DNA of 64,000 nt. Source: Lucinisca nassula. Taxonomy: Eukaryota; Mollusca; Bivalvia; Lucinida; Lucinidae. How positions within the stretch are numbered: the stretch's first letter is position 1; each line of letters begins with the position of its first letter. The notes beneath the pieces are model-generated. The model saw only the letters and a program-made list of their open reading frames with translations. It was not told where the DNA came from and did not search any database. Below are positions 30,345 through 41,131 of this stretch, in pieces. The position numbers and the translations under genes are program-made. The stretch lies in contig OY757012.1 in the NCBI GenBank assembly GCA_963580285.1, positions 169,496,652 through 169,560,651 on the forward strand, given 5' to 3'.

Positions 30345-32395
30345 TGAGTCAGCACACAACAATTTCAGATTTATTGGTTTTGTTTAACTGTAGGTCAGAT
30401 GGATAAATTTGATAGACCATTCCTTCAAAGTAAGGGTTGTCAATATTTAAAAAATCATCTAAATATCTTAAGGTTGAATTAAAGACTTTAATAATGTCTG
30501 CTTGATTTTGACCAGAAAGGGACATCATACAATCTCGTTTATTACATAAAAAATAAATCACCTACAAGGGGAGCTCTGTTTGTACCCGTTGAAATATCTA
30601 CGATTTGTTTATGTAACGTTGTACCAAATCTAATATATCTATTATCTAAAGATACGTCAACGCGTCTTACATACTTTGACAAGACCAAAATTTATACCTT
30701 TTTAGATTAGTTAGTATCTGATGAAAAGAAGGCGCGTCTGTCATTGCATGCAAGGAAAGTAGCGTTTTCTCTTTGAAAAGTGCTTTCAATCAAATCAGTA
30801 AGTTTTTTCCTGTATCAAATACTGAGGTAAAGTAATGTATAGAGTGGAACAGTAATGTGTAGACAAACTAGATGCTTGAAATTCTCTTAACTTTAATTTA
30901 TTTAGTACCTCACTAGAATTCTTTTTAGACCAAAATGTTTTTTGCCTGATCTTTCACAGCAGTTTCACAATATCTAATAACATGATTCTTAATAGCGGTG
31001 AGACACGAAGTTAATAATTTAGAAAGTTCAGTAGTAGTACAAAAACTGGAGTTAGCAATAAAGCGGGCTTTGAATGGTCGTTTATGAAGCTTGGGTAAGC
31101 ACTACATCGTACTAAGCTTTTCATGACGTTCTTTAACCTTCATAGAACAAAACTTATGAGTAATTTGTGGATGTGGTCTTCAACAACTGGCTTTTCGTCC
31201 AATTGAGTCTGTTCATAGGCCATGGTACCATGTAGTTCCTGTTTTAAAGTGTTAATATAATGCAACCGTTTAACAGCGACGACATTATTAGCAGCCTTAT
31301 CTGCTAGACGAAGAAATGTTTGGATACCATGCTTCAAATGACGGAAAGTCGATTTAGGTTTAGGCGATAGCAGATTTGTGTTTTGCAAATAAAATTCAAT
31401 ATGTTTATCAATTACTTTACAATGTTAGATTTCCTTTCTTTTAAAACACTATACTCAACACCTTCTCGCTTACACCAACGATCGCCGAAAGTATTCAATG
31501 CCTGGACATTTTTTCCCGACATTTATTAAAATCTATACAAGAAGGAAATCTGCATTTAGGACCTTAAGAAACTGTATTTCGAATTCTTTTTGTAAGATAT
31601 GATTTTAAGATTTCAAGTTATAACATGGCCAGCGGCAGGATACACATATTTGGAATTTTGACAGTCTCGTGTATCATGAGTGTAAGCATAATTGTCAAGA
31701 TCTGATACTAGTTTATTAAACTTATATACATGTATAGTATTTCTTATTGTTTGCTGTATTGATAACAAATTATAGGGTTTAATATCGTTAAAATAATCAG
31801 GAAATGAAAAAGTTACATATTTGTCTCTACATATACTAGGCAAATCAATAGACCCAATTCCCTTGTTACAAAAGTTTTTTTTTTTTTTTTATGATGTATT
31901 TCAGAATCGATGGTTGGACGAAGAAAAAATGATGAGTAAAGCACCTAGTTAAAAGTACCGCATAATAAAATTGATGAGCTTAATCATATAATCTGTTAGC
32001 CTCTTCATCTAATTTGCGTTTGATTGGAACAGGAAGAGAACTTAATTAATGACATCGTATCATGACGGTCATGGGTCTTCAATATCTCAGCCGAAGTATT
32101 CATTTTCTTTATCGCATGCCATTTCCGTTTTAAAATTTTAATTTTTCCTTAAACCATGTGATCTAAATTTACGTTAATGTTTTTCAAAAAGTTTAAAAAC
32201 GTCAAAGTTTGGCATCCTAGAAATATGACCTTTTTGGTAAATATTATCGTTTAATCCCAGAGAAAAATGTGTTTGTTTTAATTTAATCCATTTAAATTGT
32301 TGCGCTTTTGATAGCGATCGTAGCGCAATGATCATATGTTCCTTTTTCCGCTGGTTGTACAGTAACATAACATTTGCTTTAAATGATGATATAGA
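30345..32395 (-). pseudogene. Penelope-like element, long minus-strand copy
   Basis: Read on the minus strand: an N-terminal block MLLYNQRKKEHMIIALRSLS (from 32368), then KYVTFSFPDYFNDIKPYNLL and YPAAGHVIT (about 31840-31615), SPKPKSTFRHLKHGIQTF and RLHYINTLKQELHG (about 31370-31220), and finally an RT end with STLRYLDDFLNIDNPYFEG (about 30480). The YLDD motif is intact. There are many frameshifts and missing blocks, including the GIPMGTNCAPL region. It gives the domain order for the family and matches the plus-strand copies at 38-39 and 43-46 kb. Reverse transcriptase, inactive. The PLE assignment is by RT style and direct-repeat arrangement; no GIY-YIG endonuclease was seen. Confidence 0.7.
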
Positions 32396-32429
32396 AGTGT
32401 TTCAAATTGTTAGGCTTATCTGATCTATC

Positions 32430-32575
32430 TGGTCGGGCCAATCGGATTCTAACTGTTGGTTTTCTTTTGCTCCAGCATTTCAGTTAGTTCTTGCTGTCGA
32501 GTCTTCACCGTTGTTTCATCTCTGTGGTTGTCTTGGAGATGTTGGTTTGGTTTAAACAGTATTTACTGAATCTAA
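32430..32575 (+). repeat. PLE 3'-region fragment
   Basis: GGGCCAATCGGATTCTAACT, TTCTTGCTGTCGAGTCTTCA and TTGGAGATGTTGG match the shared PLE 3' region, in plus orientation, head-to-head with the 30345-32395 copy. Confidence 0.65.
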
Positions 32576-32934
32576 GTGAAACATAAATATATACAACATT
32601 GCAATATAAGATTTGACAACAAGCATGCGGCTTAAATGAAAGTAATCTCCTGAACGGGAACGTGGATAATTTACAATATAGATGAATGACGTTAGACGTT
32701 AAACCATTTTGTCAGTATGTGAGACAGACAGACAAAATCTGATCGTGTTATGGCCTGGCGGGCGCAAGTGCCGATCAATACCCGGTAGCCTCCCAACGAA
32801 AAGACAACACCAAGTCAACGCTTGTGTATCGATTTCATATTTTGAGATTGCAACGGTGTCGACTCGGCAGCAACCTCACGCCATTTACCCGCGAGCACCA
32901 TAACACAAGAACAATACGCTGCAAGAATAGGTAG

Positions 32935-33227
32935 TTTGTTTGTTTGTTTGTTTGATTTGAGGTTTAACGTCCCCGTCAACACTGTAAAGGTCATTTTGGA
33001 GACGTTGCTTCCAATTTTGTGGGACTTTTACCCGACATTGAGATGAAATGACATCTCAAGCCCTGTCGCCCAATGAAACCAATAGGGTTTATTAGCATGG
33101 ACGGTCCGCCTCGCACCGCGGTTCCTGGACAGGCTTAGGTCCTCTAAGCGGTTTACCAGTACTAGTGTGCGGGCCGGATTCAGCTCTACGTGGAAGCATC
33201 ATGCAGCCCATATATTTCTTCAAGCCA
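32935..33227 (-). mobile_element. SINE (AAAC-tailed), well preserved
   Basis: Minus orientation from GTTTGTTTGTTTGTTTG through GTTTAACGTCCCCGTCAACA to CAGCCCATATATTTCTTCAAGCC. Among the least diverged copies in the window. Confidence 0.85.
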
Positions 33228-33521
33228 AGGTAGACGGGCCGACTAAGTTTTTCATTTAGACTTAAACGTACATGTTGTGCGGGTAGTTTGATTTTGAGGG
33301 ACTAGAGCTGGGGGTGATTATGCATTGTTTAGGAATCTTCCAGAATTGAGTAAAAAGTTCTGTACTTGGAGAAAGAGTGCCTCGTTTACTTGGGTACTTT
33401 CACTCTCTTATCCGAATAATGGCTCGTTGACGAAATAGTTTTGTAGATCATTTGGAAGATATCTGGTTCTAGCTGCAGAAAAAACTGAGGTAATGGCCAA
33501 GTATGACCGACTCAGTATATG

Positions 33522-33522
<1 letters not shown>

Positions 33523-33553
<31 letters not shown>

Positions 33554-33554
33554 C

Positions 33555-33649
<95 letters not shown>

Positions 33650-33650
33650 C
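33523..33650 (+). repeat. (GATA)n microsatellite
   Basis: About 32 units with one ACAG interruption. The left flank GAGGTAATGGCCAAGTATG is shared with 25448 and (inverted) 10372. Confidence 0.95.
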
Positions 33651-33729
33651 AAAAAAAAAGAAATGGTAGGTACTGTCTGACACCAAGGGCTTTGGACAAT
33701 ATTTTTCTATAATGATGGGAATTTAGTGC

Positions 33730-34013
33730 ATTTCTCGGAGATGTAACACTGATGAGTTAGGAAAATAGAAGTGAAGGCAATGATCAAGCCTTCTTTATGC
33801 GGACTGAACAAAGTATTTATCTAAATCGCAATGAAAGCAAGGGCGAGGATTGCGGCCGCGTAAAATCGTTTTGGCTTTCCGCTATTGATGTTTCCATTAG
33901 GATCTAGTTATTTCATTTTTGTGTTCCTTTCCCTCTTCTTTCCCTTTGATGTCTCTGATGGTTGATGTGGGTTAATTGTTTCGATTCCTGATCATTTCCT
34001 TCACTTCTATTTA
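33730..34013 (+). repeat. PLE 3' tail fragment
   Basis: TTTCTCGGAGATG, GCGGACTGAACAAAG, GCGTAAAATCG, and the end TCATTTCCTTCACTTCTATTT. It appears to be the remainder of the 32430 fragment, separated by a SINE and the GATA region. Confidence 0.65.
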
Positions 34014-34183
34014 AGCTCACCAGAGCCGAAGGCTCCGGGTAAGCTCATAGGATAGGCAGTTGTCCGCCGACGTTGTCGTCTGTCATATGTCGTATGTCTG
34101 GCGTCAACTCTTTTCAACGACATCTCTGAAGCCACTGGGCTAAATGGGCCCACATTTCACCTGTAGCATCCTTGAGCTGGGGC

Positions 34184-34274
<91 letters not shown>

Positions 34275-35290
34275 CGGCTCTTTAGTTTGGTTGCTATGGC
34301 AACTTAGAGTTTCCATAGACTAATAGGTGGGAAAAATTGAAAAAATGACATTTACTGCCAAGACATTGCAGATATTTTGACACAACTTTCATAGAGTAAA
34401 CTTCTCTCAGCTATATGCTTTTATGCCATCCTGAGGGTCCTCCAGGTTGTGCCGGGGCCATGCCCTTCCCCCATCATTTTCATAAAAGGCCCAATATCTC
34501 GGAAACCTTACAGATCCCCTACACTAAACCATATATATTCTTGTTGCTATTGCTAAGACACATTCAGTGACACCAACCTAAGAGTCTGCTGGGGTGCGTC
34601 GGGGCTAAGCCCCGCCCCGCCACTTCACAAAAGGCCATATATCTGAGAAACTGTTCAGAGCCCCACCCCTTAACCATATAATAAGACACATTCAGTGAAA
34701 CCAACATAGGGGTCTCCCGGGGTGCCCTGGGTCATCGGATCCCGACCCCATAACATATGTATTCTTGTTCCTTGTGATAGGACACATTCAGTGACACCAA
34801 AGTATTGGTCTGCCGGGGTGCGCCGGGCCATGGCTTACCCCTCTAGGGATGCCCCGGGTGACGCCCCACACCTCCACTTCATAAAAAAAACATATATCTC
34901 AGAAACCGTCAGAGCCCCATCCCTAAATCAAATATATACTTGTTGCTTATGGTAAGACCCAGTCATTCACACAAACTTGTGGGTCTCTTTGTGCTGGGGC
35001 AATGTGCTGGGGCCATGCCCCGTCCCTCCACTTTATAAAAGGCCATATATCTCAGAAACCATTCAGATCCCCACCTCATAATCATATATATTGTTGTTCC
35101 TTATGATTTGAGACTTTCATTCACACCAACTTGGGGGGGGGGGGTACACAAGGGCCGGTCCTCTCCCCTCCACTTCATAAAGGGGCCTCATATAAAATTT
35201 TATAATCGGTAGATTAAAATCATATCATATTAAAATACATGGTGCCTGCCTGAGCTCTGGTGGGCATAGTGGCCTATGGGCCTCTTGTTT
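34014..35290 (+). repeat. Tandem-repeat element with (GT)n and ~115-bp units
   Basis: Opens AGCTCACCAGAGCCGAAGGC, contains (GT)n at 34184-34271 and a unit GGCTCTTTAGTTTGGTTGCT shared with 46650-47060. It then runs through about six units of 110-150 bp with CATATATCTCAGAAACC, GACACATTCAGTGACACCAA and GGGGCCATGCCCC. It ends CCTGAGCTCTGGTGGGCATA; the inverse of this end recurs at 47535-47590. Non-coding. Confidence 0.65.
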
Positions 35291-35351
35291 ATTGATTCAA
35301 CGAAAATGATCACCAAATCGAGTTTTCAAAGCACGTGAAGTTTGTCCAACA

Positions 35352-35867
35352 TACTGTCTCAGCGAGGCGGTTCTAATGAATACCGACAATCTATGTTTTT
35401 GAAAATGTAATAAGAAAAATAATGCGTTTCCCTGTAAAAGCCAGTTTTACCATATAAAAGTTGGGTTTGAGGGGGTCAAAAATATACAGGCGTGTTTTCG
35501 TGATGACGAAAACACGCCTATATAATTTTGACCCCTTGAACCCCACTTTTATAAAGTAAAACTGGGGTTTACAGGGGTAAACCTTATTTAACTTATATCT
35601 GTCCAAAAATATAGATTGTTGATACTCGTTAGAACCGCCTCGATGATGCGGTTCTAACGAGTGCCCACAATCTATATTTGAGCAGAAATAAGAAAAATAT
35701 CACACTTTTTCATGTTATAAGTTTCGTTTTTCGGCGGTAAAGTTTACAATGTATTTGTATAGGCGTGTTTTCGTAATGGTGACGATTTTCCCAATTTCTG
35801 CTCCAAAATAGATTGTGCATGCTCGTCAAAACTGCTTCATGGAGGCGGTCCTAACGAATACCTAGAC
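35352..35867. mobile_element. Three adjacent family A MITE copies
   Basis: A minus-strand partial copy (35352-35505, ends GGCGTGTTTTCGTGATG) abuts a complete plus copy (35506-35778, palindrome 35616-35674). That in turn abuts a third partial copy with a degenerate core (35779-35867). The first two share their terminus, as if one inserted at the end of the other. Confidence 0.75.
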
Positions 35868-35958
35868 TGTTTCACGTCTTACTGTTATTTGAATCATTAT
35901 AAATGGTTTAATTTTGTTTAAAAATCATAAGCGTAGAGTTCGCCACAGATAAAGCAGT

Positions 35959-36425
35959 CATACGAGGGCCATTTGGAAAGTATTAATAGTATAGGTATAG
36001 TCTTATTTCGTAATGGTGTATTTTTCAAACGTGTATGAAAAATCGAACCTTTAATCACTTGACCGAATTAAAATTTGCACGATTGTTTTGCATGCTAGAG
36101 CGATCATTGTATATGACCATATCTTTGACAGTGGACGAAATGTGGCCAAATACAGCAATGTTAAATTAGAACAGAGGGTGAACTGCAAAGTGCGCGCATT
36201 GCTAGACGTGTCGTCATTGGAGATAAAAGCCGATTGGGATAAAGTTTCTGGTGAAAGGGCACAATCTTATCGAACAGTTTGTAGATGGGTGCAACTTTTC
36301 AGAGGTAGACGAACATCAGGCAAAAAAGATGAGCCGCGGCCGGGTCGACCGCTTTCAGCAGTGTCAGAAAATGAAATCCAGGTTGTGAAAACGGCAAATG
36401 AAGATGCGCGATACACTTAGGTAGA
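35959..36425 (+). pseudogene. mariner 5' fragment, transposase N-terminus
   Basis: A mariner-like end, TACGAGGGCCATTTGGAAAG, is followed by a frame with KLEQRVNCKVRALLDVSSLE, AQSYRTVCRWVQLFRGRRTS and EPRPGRPLSAVSENEI, the helix-turn-helix and linker of a mariner transposase. It stops at DARYT, before the catalytic domain, by truncation. A fourth mariner lineage in the window. Confidence 0.75.
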
Positions 36426-36439
36426 GATAGGTGATTTAT

Positions 36440-36600
36440 ATTGTATGAATTCGTCGAGCTAAGCTAATGAACACTATGTGTGTGAACAAAAATAATGAAA
36501 ATAATATATACCCTAGAAAAACCCCTCTTTTCCCTTTATAAAGTGGGCTTTAGGGATTTACAAGGGTATTCAATACACGGACTTGTTAAATTAGCGGGAT
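36440..36600 (-). mobile_element. Palindromic MITE, family B, half element
   Basis: Contains TATATACCCTAGAAAAACCC, TTTATAAAGTGGGCTTTAGG and GGACTTGTTAAATTAGCGGGATG, i.e. one family B arm without core palindrome. Confidence 0.55.
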
Positions 36601-36719
36601 GTAAATACTAACTCAGGCCCGTTGACAAAACACGGACCTTTTACGGACCTACGGACTTACGGACCAATGAAAATTCAATAAGTCCGTAAGTCCGTGAATA
36701 GTATTATTTTATCAAAGTT

Positions 36720-37280
36720 TATATTCGATCCGAGAATGGTCATTCATGAACCACGGATGGTCTGCCAGTGCTCATTACTGTTGGTCCGTGAATCATCTAT
36801 GGTCCGTGAATGGTAAGTTATGGTCCGTAAACGGTCCGTAAATTATTATTAGTCCGTTGTCAGATAAGGTTCGTAAAATGGAAGTTGTTGGTCCGTGAAA
36901 AGTGGTCAGATGACCTTTATATTTCGCTCCGTGAATGGTCATTTATGAGCCACGGATGGTCTGCCAGAGGTACATTATTGTTGGTCCGTGAATCGTCTAT
37001 GGTCCGTGAATGGTAAGTTATGGTCCGTAAACGGTCCGTCAGATAAGGTTCGTAAAATGGAAGTTGTTGGTCCGTGAAAAGTGGTCAGATGACCTTTATA
37101 TTTCGCTCCGTGAATGGTCATTTATGAGCCACGGATGGTCTTGCCAGAGGTACATTATTGTTGGTCCGTGAATCGTCTATGGTCCGTGAATGGTAAGTTA
37201 TGGTCCGTAAACGGTCCGTTAAATATTATTAGTCCGTCATCAAATAAGGTCCGTAAAAATGCAAGTTATGGTCCGTAAAT
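36720..37280 (+). repeat. Three ~180-bp tandem units rich in GGTCCGTGAA
   Basis: Units share TTATGAGCCACGGATGGTCT, GGTCCGTGAATCGTCTATGG and TATGGTCCGTAAACGGTCCG; units 2 and 3 have period 179. They lie at the left end of the C48-PHD element and could be transposase-binding subterminal repeats. Confidence 0.85.
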
Positions 37281-37894
37281 CAACCGAAATAAATGACTAT
37301 AATGTTTTAATTTTATTAATTTGTATGTTAAGACCTACAATCTAAACATTTGATGGTTTTTGATAGTTTTACTTGCCTTACTGACTGTGTGATATTCTGG
37401 CATTTCGCATGAAACCATTTTTGGCATTTTGAGCAAGTAAACATAAAACCAGACTCGGGCTTGCAGCAGGTACAAAATAGTGGAATTCCAGTCACTTTCA
37501 GCACAACCTGTTTCACAATACTTAATTTTCTGTGTGGGAAAACTGTTATGTTTTAGTCTTTGATGAGTTGATCTCTCATTTTGGAGACAGTATACCTTAT
37601 GCCACTTGGGTCAATTCCGTTCAAGATACTTCCCATATTTGCAATGGCGTAAACGCAACAGTCATTTGAATTTGTTTGTTCAGAACATTTAAGGTGCCTA
37701 ACAAAGATTTTGGCATCGGGCTGATCATTCTGTTTGCAATTTCCATTTCAGCAGCTGTTGAAAAATGTACGAACCGACTGCACTATCATACACATTGACG
37801 ACACCTACTTCACATTTAAAATTGGAGAAACAAACCCAGTGCAAGCCGCCATCGTTCGGATGGGTATTTACAATTTGAACAACGGGCCCTGAAG

Positions 37895-39919
37895 CTGGTA
37901 TGACGGCTCCAACGTAAAGGCTTATTGAAAATTAAAGAGATAATGTTGGTTGGTGCCTGATGCTCTGTCTCTGGTCGGGCTCATCGGAGTCTAACTGTTG
38001 GTTTTCTTTTGCTCCAGCATTTCAGTGGTTTCTTGCTGTCGAGTCCTCACCGTTGTCTCACCTCTGTGGTTCTTTGATTTCTGTGTTCACGGAGATGTTG
38101 CACTGATGAGTTAGGAGGCCTTCATGCGGACTGAACAAATTATTTGTCTAAATCGGGACGGAAGTAAGGGCGAGGATTGTGGCCACGTAAAATCGATTTA
38201 AGCCCCCCAGTGGAAATCTTCCACTGACCGTTCCAAGGCGGCTCTTCTGTGGCGATTTATTTATGTTGTTGTTTGTTACTTACTTAAACTACACTTCCTC
38301 ATAATCTTATAAAAGAAAAGCTTAATGATTTAATTGAATGGGCTTTTCACAGAGAAGATTCTCTCTATCTTGCATGTAATGTCAGAAATGCATTTTTCAC
38401 TTCTAAAGAGCATAAGAATTATACACGTTGGTCATGTCAGAAAGTGTGTGATGCCCTCACCTTTCTACTTGACAATATTTATATTAGATTCGGTACTAAG
38501 TTATTTAGACAAATTGTGGGTATTCCGATGGGTACTAATTGCGCACCTCTTGTGGCTGATCTGTTCTTGTATTGTTATGAAAGAGACTTCATTTTGTCGC
38601 TTTCCATTGATAACCAATCTGAAATTATTGAAGCTTTCAGCTCTACTTCTAGATATTTAGATGATTTATTAAATATTGATAATACCTATTTTGATGGTTT
38701 GATCAGTCAGATTTACCCCCTAGAACTTCAGTTAAATAAAGCAAATTCTTCTGATACCGAGGCCCCGTTTTTGGATTTACATCTATCTATTGTAGATGGA
38801 TTTGTTTCGTGCAAAATTTATGATAAACGCGATGACTTTGATTTTGAGATTGTAAATTTTCCTGTTTTGGATGGTGATGTTCCTCGTGCGCCATCCTATG
38901 GCGTTTATATTTCGCAATTAATTCGATTTGCTAGAGTGTGTAGTCATGTAACTGACTTCAACACTCGTAATAAATTATTAACGGCTAAACTCCTTAATCA
39001 GGGTTATCGGTACCATAAACTACGCAAAGCCTTTTCAAAATTTTATAGACGCCATTCTGATTTAATTTCAAAATTCAATATTGGACTTAAATCTCTTCTG
39101 CAACAAGGTCTATCGGAACCCGAATTTTATGGTGACTTAGTATATAAATTCAGAAAAATATATAACCGCAATGACTTCAGCACCCAATTTCGTAAAATCA
39201 TTCTTCGATATAAAAAGATTGGGTACAACATGGATATTATACGACAGACTGCATGCATGGTAGTTAACCCAATCACGGTTGGCAACTTTGCTTCCCTCTT
39301 TAATTGCACGCCGGTGGGTCAGGCCTCAGATTCTATGATGGCTCCAACGTAAAGGCTTATTGAAAATTAAAGAGATAATGTTGGTTGGTGCCTGATGCTC
39401 TGTCTCTGGTCGGGCTCATCGGAGTCTAACTGTTGGTTTTCTTTTGCTCCAGCATTTCAGTGGTTTCTTGCTGTCGAGTCCTCACCGTTGTCTCACCTCT
39501 GTGGTTCTTTGATTTCTGTGTTCACGGAGATGTTGCACTGATGAGTTAGGAGGCCTTCATGCGGACTGAACAAATTATTTGTCTAAATCGCGACGGAAGT
39601 AAGGGCGAGGATTGTGGCCACGTAAAATCGATTTAAGCCCCCCAGTGGAAATCTTCCACTGACCGTTCCAAGGCGGCTCTTCTGTGGCGATTTATTTATG
39701 TTGTTTTTTGTTACTTACTGTGTGTATCACTTGTGTCTTTTAATTTTGGATGGCCATATGGCCATTTTGTGGGAAAGTAACTGTCCATATGGCCTTCCTT
39801 TGTTTAGGTTTCCATTATGGTCTGGTCGCTTAATGTTTGTATTTCTTTCCCTTTGGTGTCTTTTATGGATGGAGTAAGTTAATTGTATCAATTCCTGATC
39901 TTTGTTTTACTTCTACTTT
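37895..39919 (+). mobile_element. Penelope-like element with flanking direct repeats
   Basis: An RT body (about 38291-39352) lies between two direct repeats of about 385 bp (37898-38284 and 39333-39719, offset 1435), both made of PLE 3'-region sequence. Such tandem pseudo-LTR arrangements are typical of Penelope elements. The right copy continues to the family end near GTTTTACTTCTACTT (39917). It sits exactly inside the C48 protease domain. Confidence 0.7.
38291..39352 (+). CDS. Penelope-like reverse transcriptase, C-terminal part
   Basis: An open frame of about 354 codons without stops. The first ATG-delimited piece starts at 38444, but similarity begins upstream at TLPHNLIKEKLNDLIEW. Motifs in order: CDALTFLLDNIYIRFGTKLF, RQIVGIPMGTNCAPLVADLF (RT motif region B), then SRYLDDLLNIDN with the catalytic YLDD, EAPFLDLHLSI, YDKRDDFDFEIVNFP, YGVYISQLIRFARVCSHV and a C-terminal RQTACMVVNPITVGNF. 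The N-terminal third (palm start, LPKLHKRPYKARFI block) is missing, so it is 5'-truncated. Intact reading frame and low decay suggest a young insertion. GIY-YIG not seen. Role: reverse transcription of element RNA. Confidence 0.75.
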   Translation, partial: TLPHNLIKEKLNDLIEWAFHREDSLYLACNVRNAFFTSKEHKNYTRWSCQKVCDALTFLLDNIYIRFGTKLFRQIVGIPMGTNCAPLVADLFLYCYERDFILSLSIDNQSEIIEAFSSTSRYLDDLLNIDNTYFDGLISQIYPLELQLNKANSSDTEAPFLDLHLSIVDGFVSCKIYDKRDDFDFEIVNFPVLDGDVPRAPSYGVYISQLIRFARVCSHVTDFNTRNKLLTAKLLNQGYRYHKLRKAFSKFYRRHSDLISKFNIGLKSLLQQGLSEPEFYGDLVYKFRKIYNRNDFSTQFRKIILRYKKIGYNMDIIRQTACMVVNPITVGNFASLFNCTPVGQASDSMMAPT

Positions 39920-40479
39920 GGAACTCGGACTTTGCAGCATAAAGTACGGACTGCATTCCATGCTCATTTTGGAATTGCTGACGCAAGACAGATTGACTGG
40001 CATCTATGATAGTGTAATTTAGCCATCCATTGTCTAAACTCCCTTTCAGTCTTAAACGGTCATCTTTGGTAAGATTGAGGTGAATTCCATCACATAGAGA
40101 ATGTTCTGTCATAGCTTGAGAGCTGTTCTCTTTTTGCTACATTCTCCAAAACGAAGAAGTTCTGCGAGAATTTCTTTTAGTCCACATACTACAACTAAAC
40201 CCGGCAAAGTTCTAGCTAATGTAGTGGACAAAGCCAACATCTTCATACGCCAACATGTGAATATTAATCAGTGCCGTGAATAACAGGTCCGTGGTTTGTC
40301 AAGTGGTCATTGAATAACTGGTCCGTATTTGGTCATGAAGTCCGTGTATTGTAATTAGGTCCGTAAGTCCGTAATTGGTCCGTGTTTTGTCACCCTAACT
40401 CAGCAGCACAAAGCAAACACATATCTTCGGAAATGTGTGCAGCATGAAATCAAACATCAATTACGCAACCACTCTGTCA

Positions 40480-40829
40480 CATCGTGTACTGAATACCCCA
40501 TGTAAACCCAGCTTATATGGAGAAATGTGGGGTTTACAGGGGACTACATTATTATTGTTCTTACTTCTGCTCCAAAATATATAGCCTCTGTGGTGTATAT
40601 AGTGTTATGCTTCTCGCCCGATAAACCAGGGATTGCAGGATCGATACCGGGCTTCTCCAGACTTTCGGATGAGTCTTTAAACCGAGGTCTCGTCTCCGTA
40701 TGACCTTAGCTGTTGGTGGGACGCCTCAATAGCACCCACAAAAAATAGCACAAATTATCATCAGAAAAATAACCGTTCTGGAGAAATGAAAGAGTTCAGT
40801 ATACGTCACACGCTTGTGTTATCGTAATG
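40480..40829 (+). mobile_element. Palindromic MITE, family B, with SINE in its core
   Basis: Ends CATCGTGTACTGAATACCCC and GTGTTATCGTAATG. The GC-rich core is replaced by a tRNA-derived SINE (40583-40722, GCCTCTGTGGTGTATA, GGATCGATACCGGGC, GACTTTCGGATGAGTC) related to 15621-15789. The hairpin arms continue on both sides. Confidence 0.7.
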
Positions 40830-41131
40830 CAGAAAAAGCCGAAGAACACTGTCAATATAGAGCTCCGCCGCTGCGGCCGGGCGTACTTGTCTGAACTCAA
40901 GACATATAGTTGTGAAGTTTTTTTGTTCTTTTTGTTTGTTTGTTTGTTTGTTTGTTTTGTTTTTCAATCATTTTTTATCACTGTCTCATGTGTTTTTCTG
41001 TTCGTCGTTCTTTTAATGTGTATTACACAAACGGCAGCGTCGTATATTTGTAACAGCAGTGCATAAATAGTCGAAACCAATGCTAAAGCACGACTGCGCT
41101 TCAGTTGCTATCGTAAAAAGCCATTAACGTC
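40830..41131. other. Unassigned DNA with (GTTT)n
   Basis: A short GTTT microsatellite at 40934-40958; otherwise nothing recognised. Confidence 0.5.

Larger units (their letters stand above)
37328..40246 (-). pseudogene. Ulp1-type (C48) cysteine protease fused to a PHD finger, interrupted by a PLE
   Basis: Minus strand. A possible start at 40246 (MKMLALSTTLARTLPGLVVV), then a frameshift near 40115, then KDDRLRLKGSLDNGWLNYT and IIDASQSVLRQQFQNEHGMQ. That is the N-terminal signature of Ulp1/SENP proteases (WLN-TII). The PLE interrupts here. The domain resumes at about 37890 with PNDGGLHWVCFSNF (catalytic His, codon 37839-37841) and VNVYDS (Asp, codon 37785-37787). After a frameshift near 37735 comes EQTNSNDCCVYAIANMG (Gln, codon 37676-37678; Cys, codon 37658-37660). 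The Q-x5-C spacing and DC pair are those of C48 enzymes. The C-terminus (37500-37370) is a complete C4HC3 PHD finger, FCTCC, CSKCQKWFHAKC, CLDC, ending at a stop at 37328. Likely role in an active copy: cleaving SUMO or a similar modifier, or element processing, with chromatin tethering by the PHD. Role inferred. Confidence 0.78.
36617..40394 (-). mobile_element. TIR DNA element with TCCGT subterminal repeats carrying a C48 protease-PHD gene
   Basis: Ends share TGACAAAACACGGACC (left, 36623-36638; complement at right, 40377-40392), bordered by CTAACTCAG on both sides (36608-36616 and 40395-40403), an 8-9 bp target duplication. Both ends carry clustered TCCGT/TCCGTGAA/TCCGTAAG motifs. The left side has three units of about 180-200 bp (36720-37280). 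The single gene is on the minus strand. A PLE (about 37895-39919) is inserted; without it the element is about 1.75 kb. I see no transposase, so it is probably non-autonomous or a deletion derivative. Superfamily undecided: an 8-9 bp duplication fits Mutator-like, hAT or Zisupton/KDZ-type elements. Confidence 0.75.

Noticed and set aside
36720..37280. CRISPR-like array
   Set aside because: Repeat units are contiguous ~180-bp tandem copies without unique spacers, at the end of a TIR element in a eukaryotic genome.
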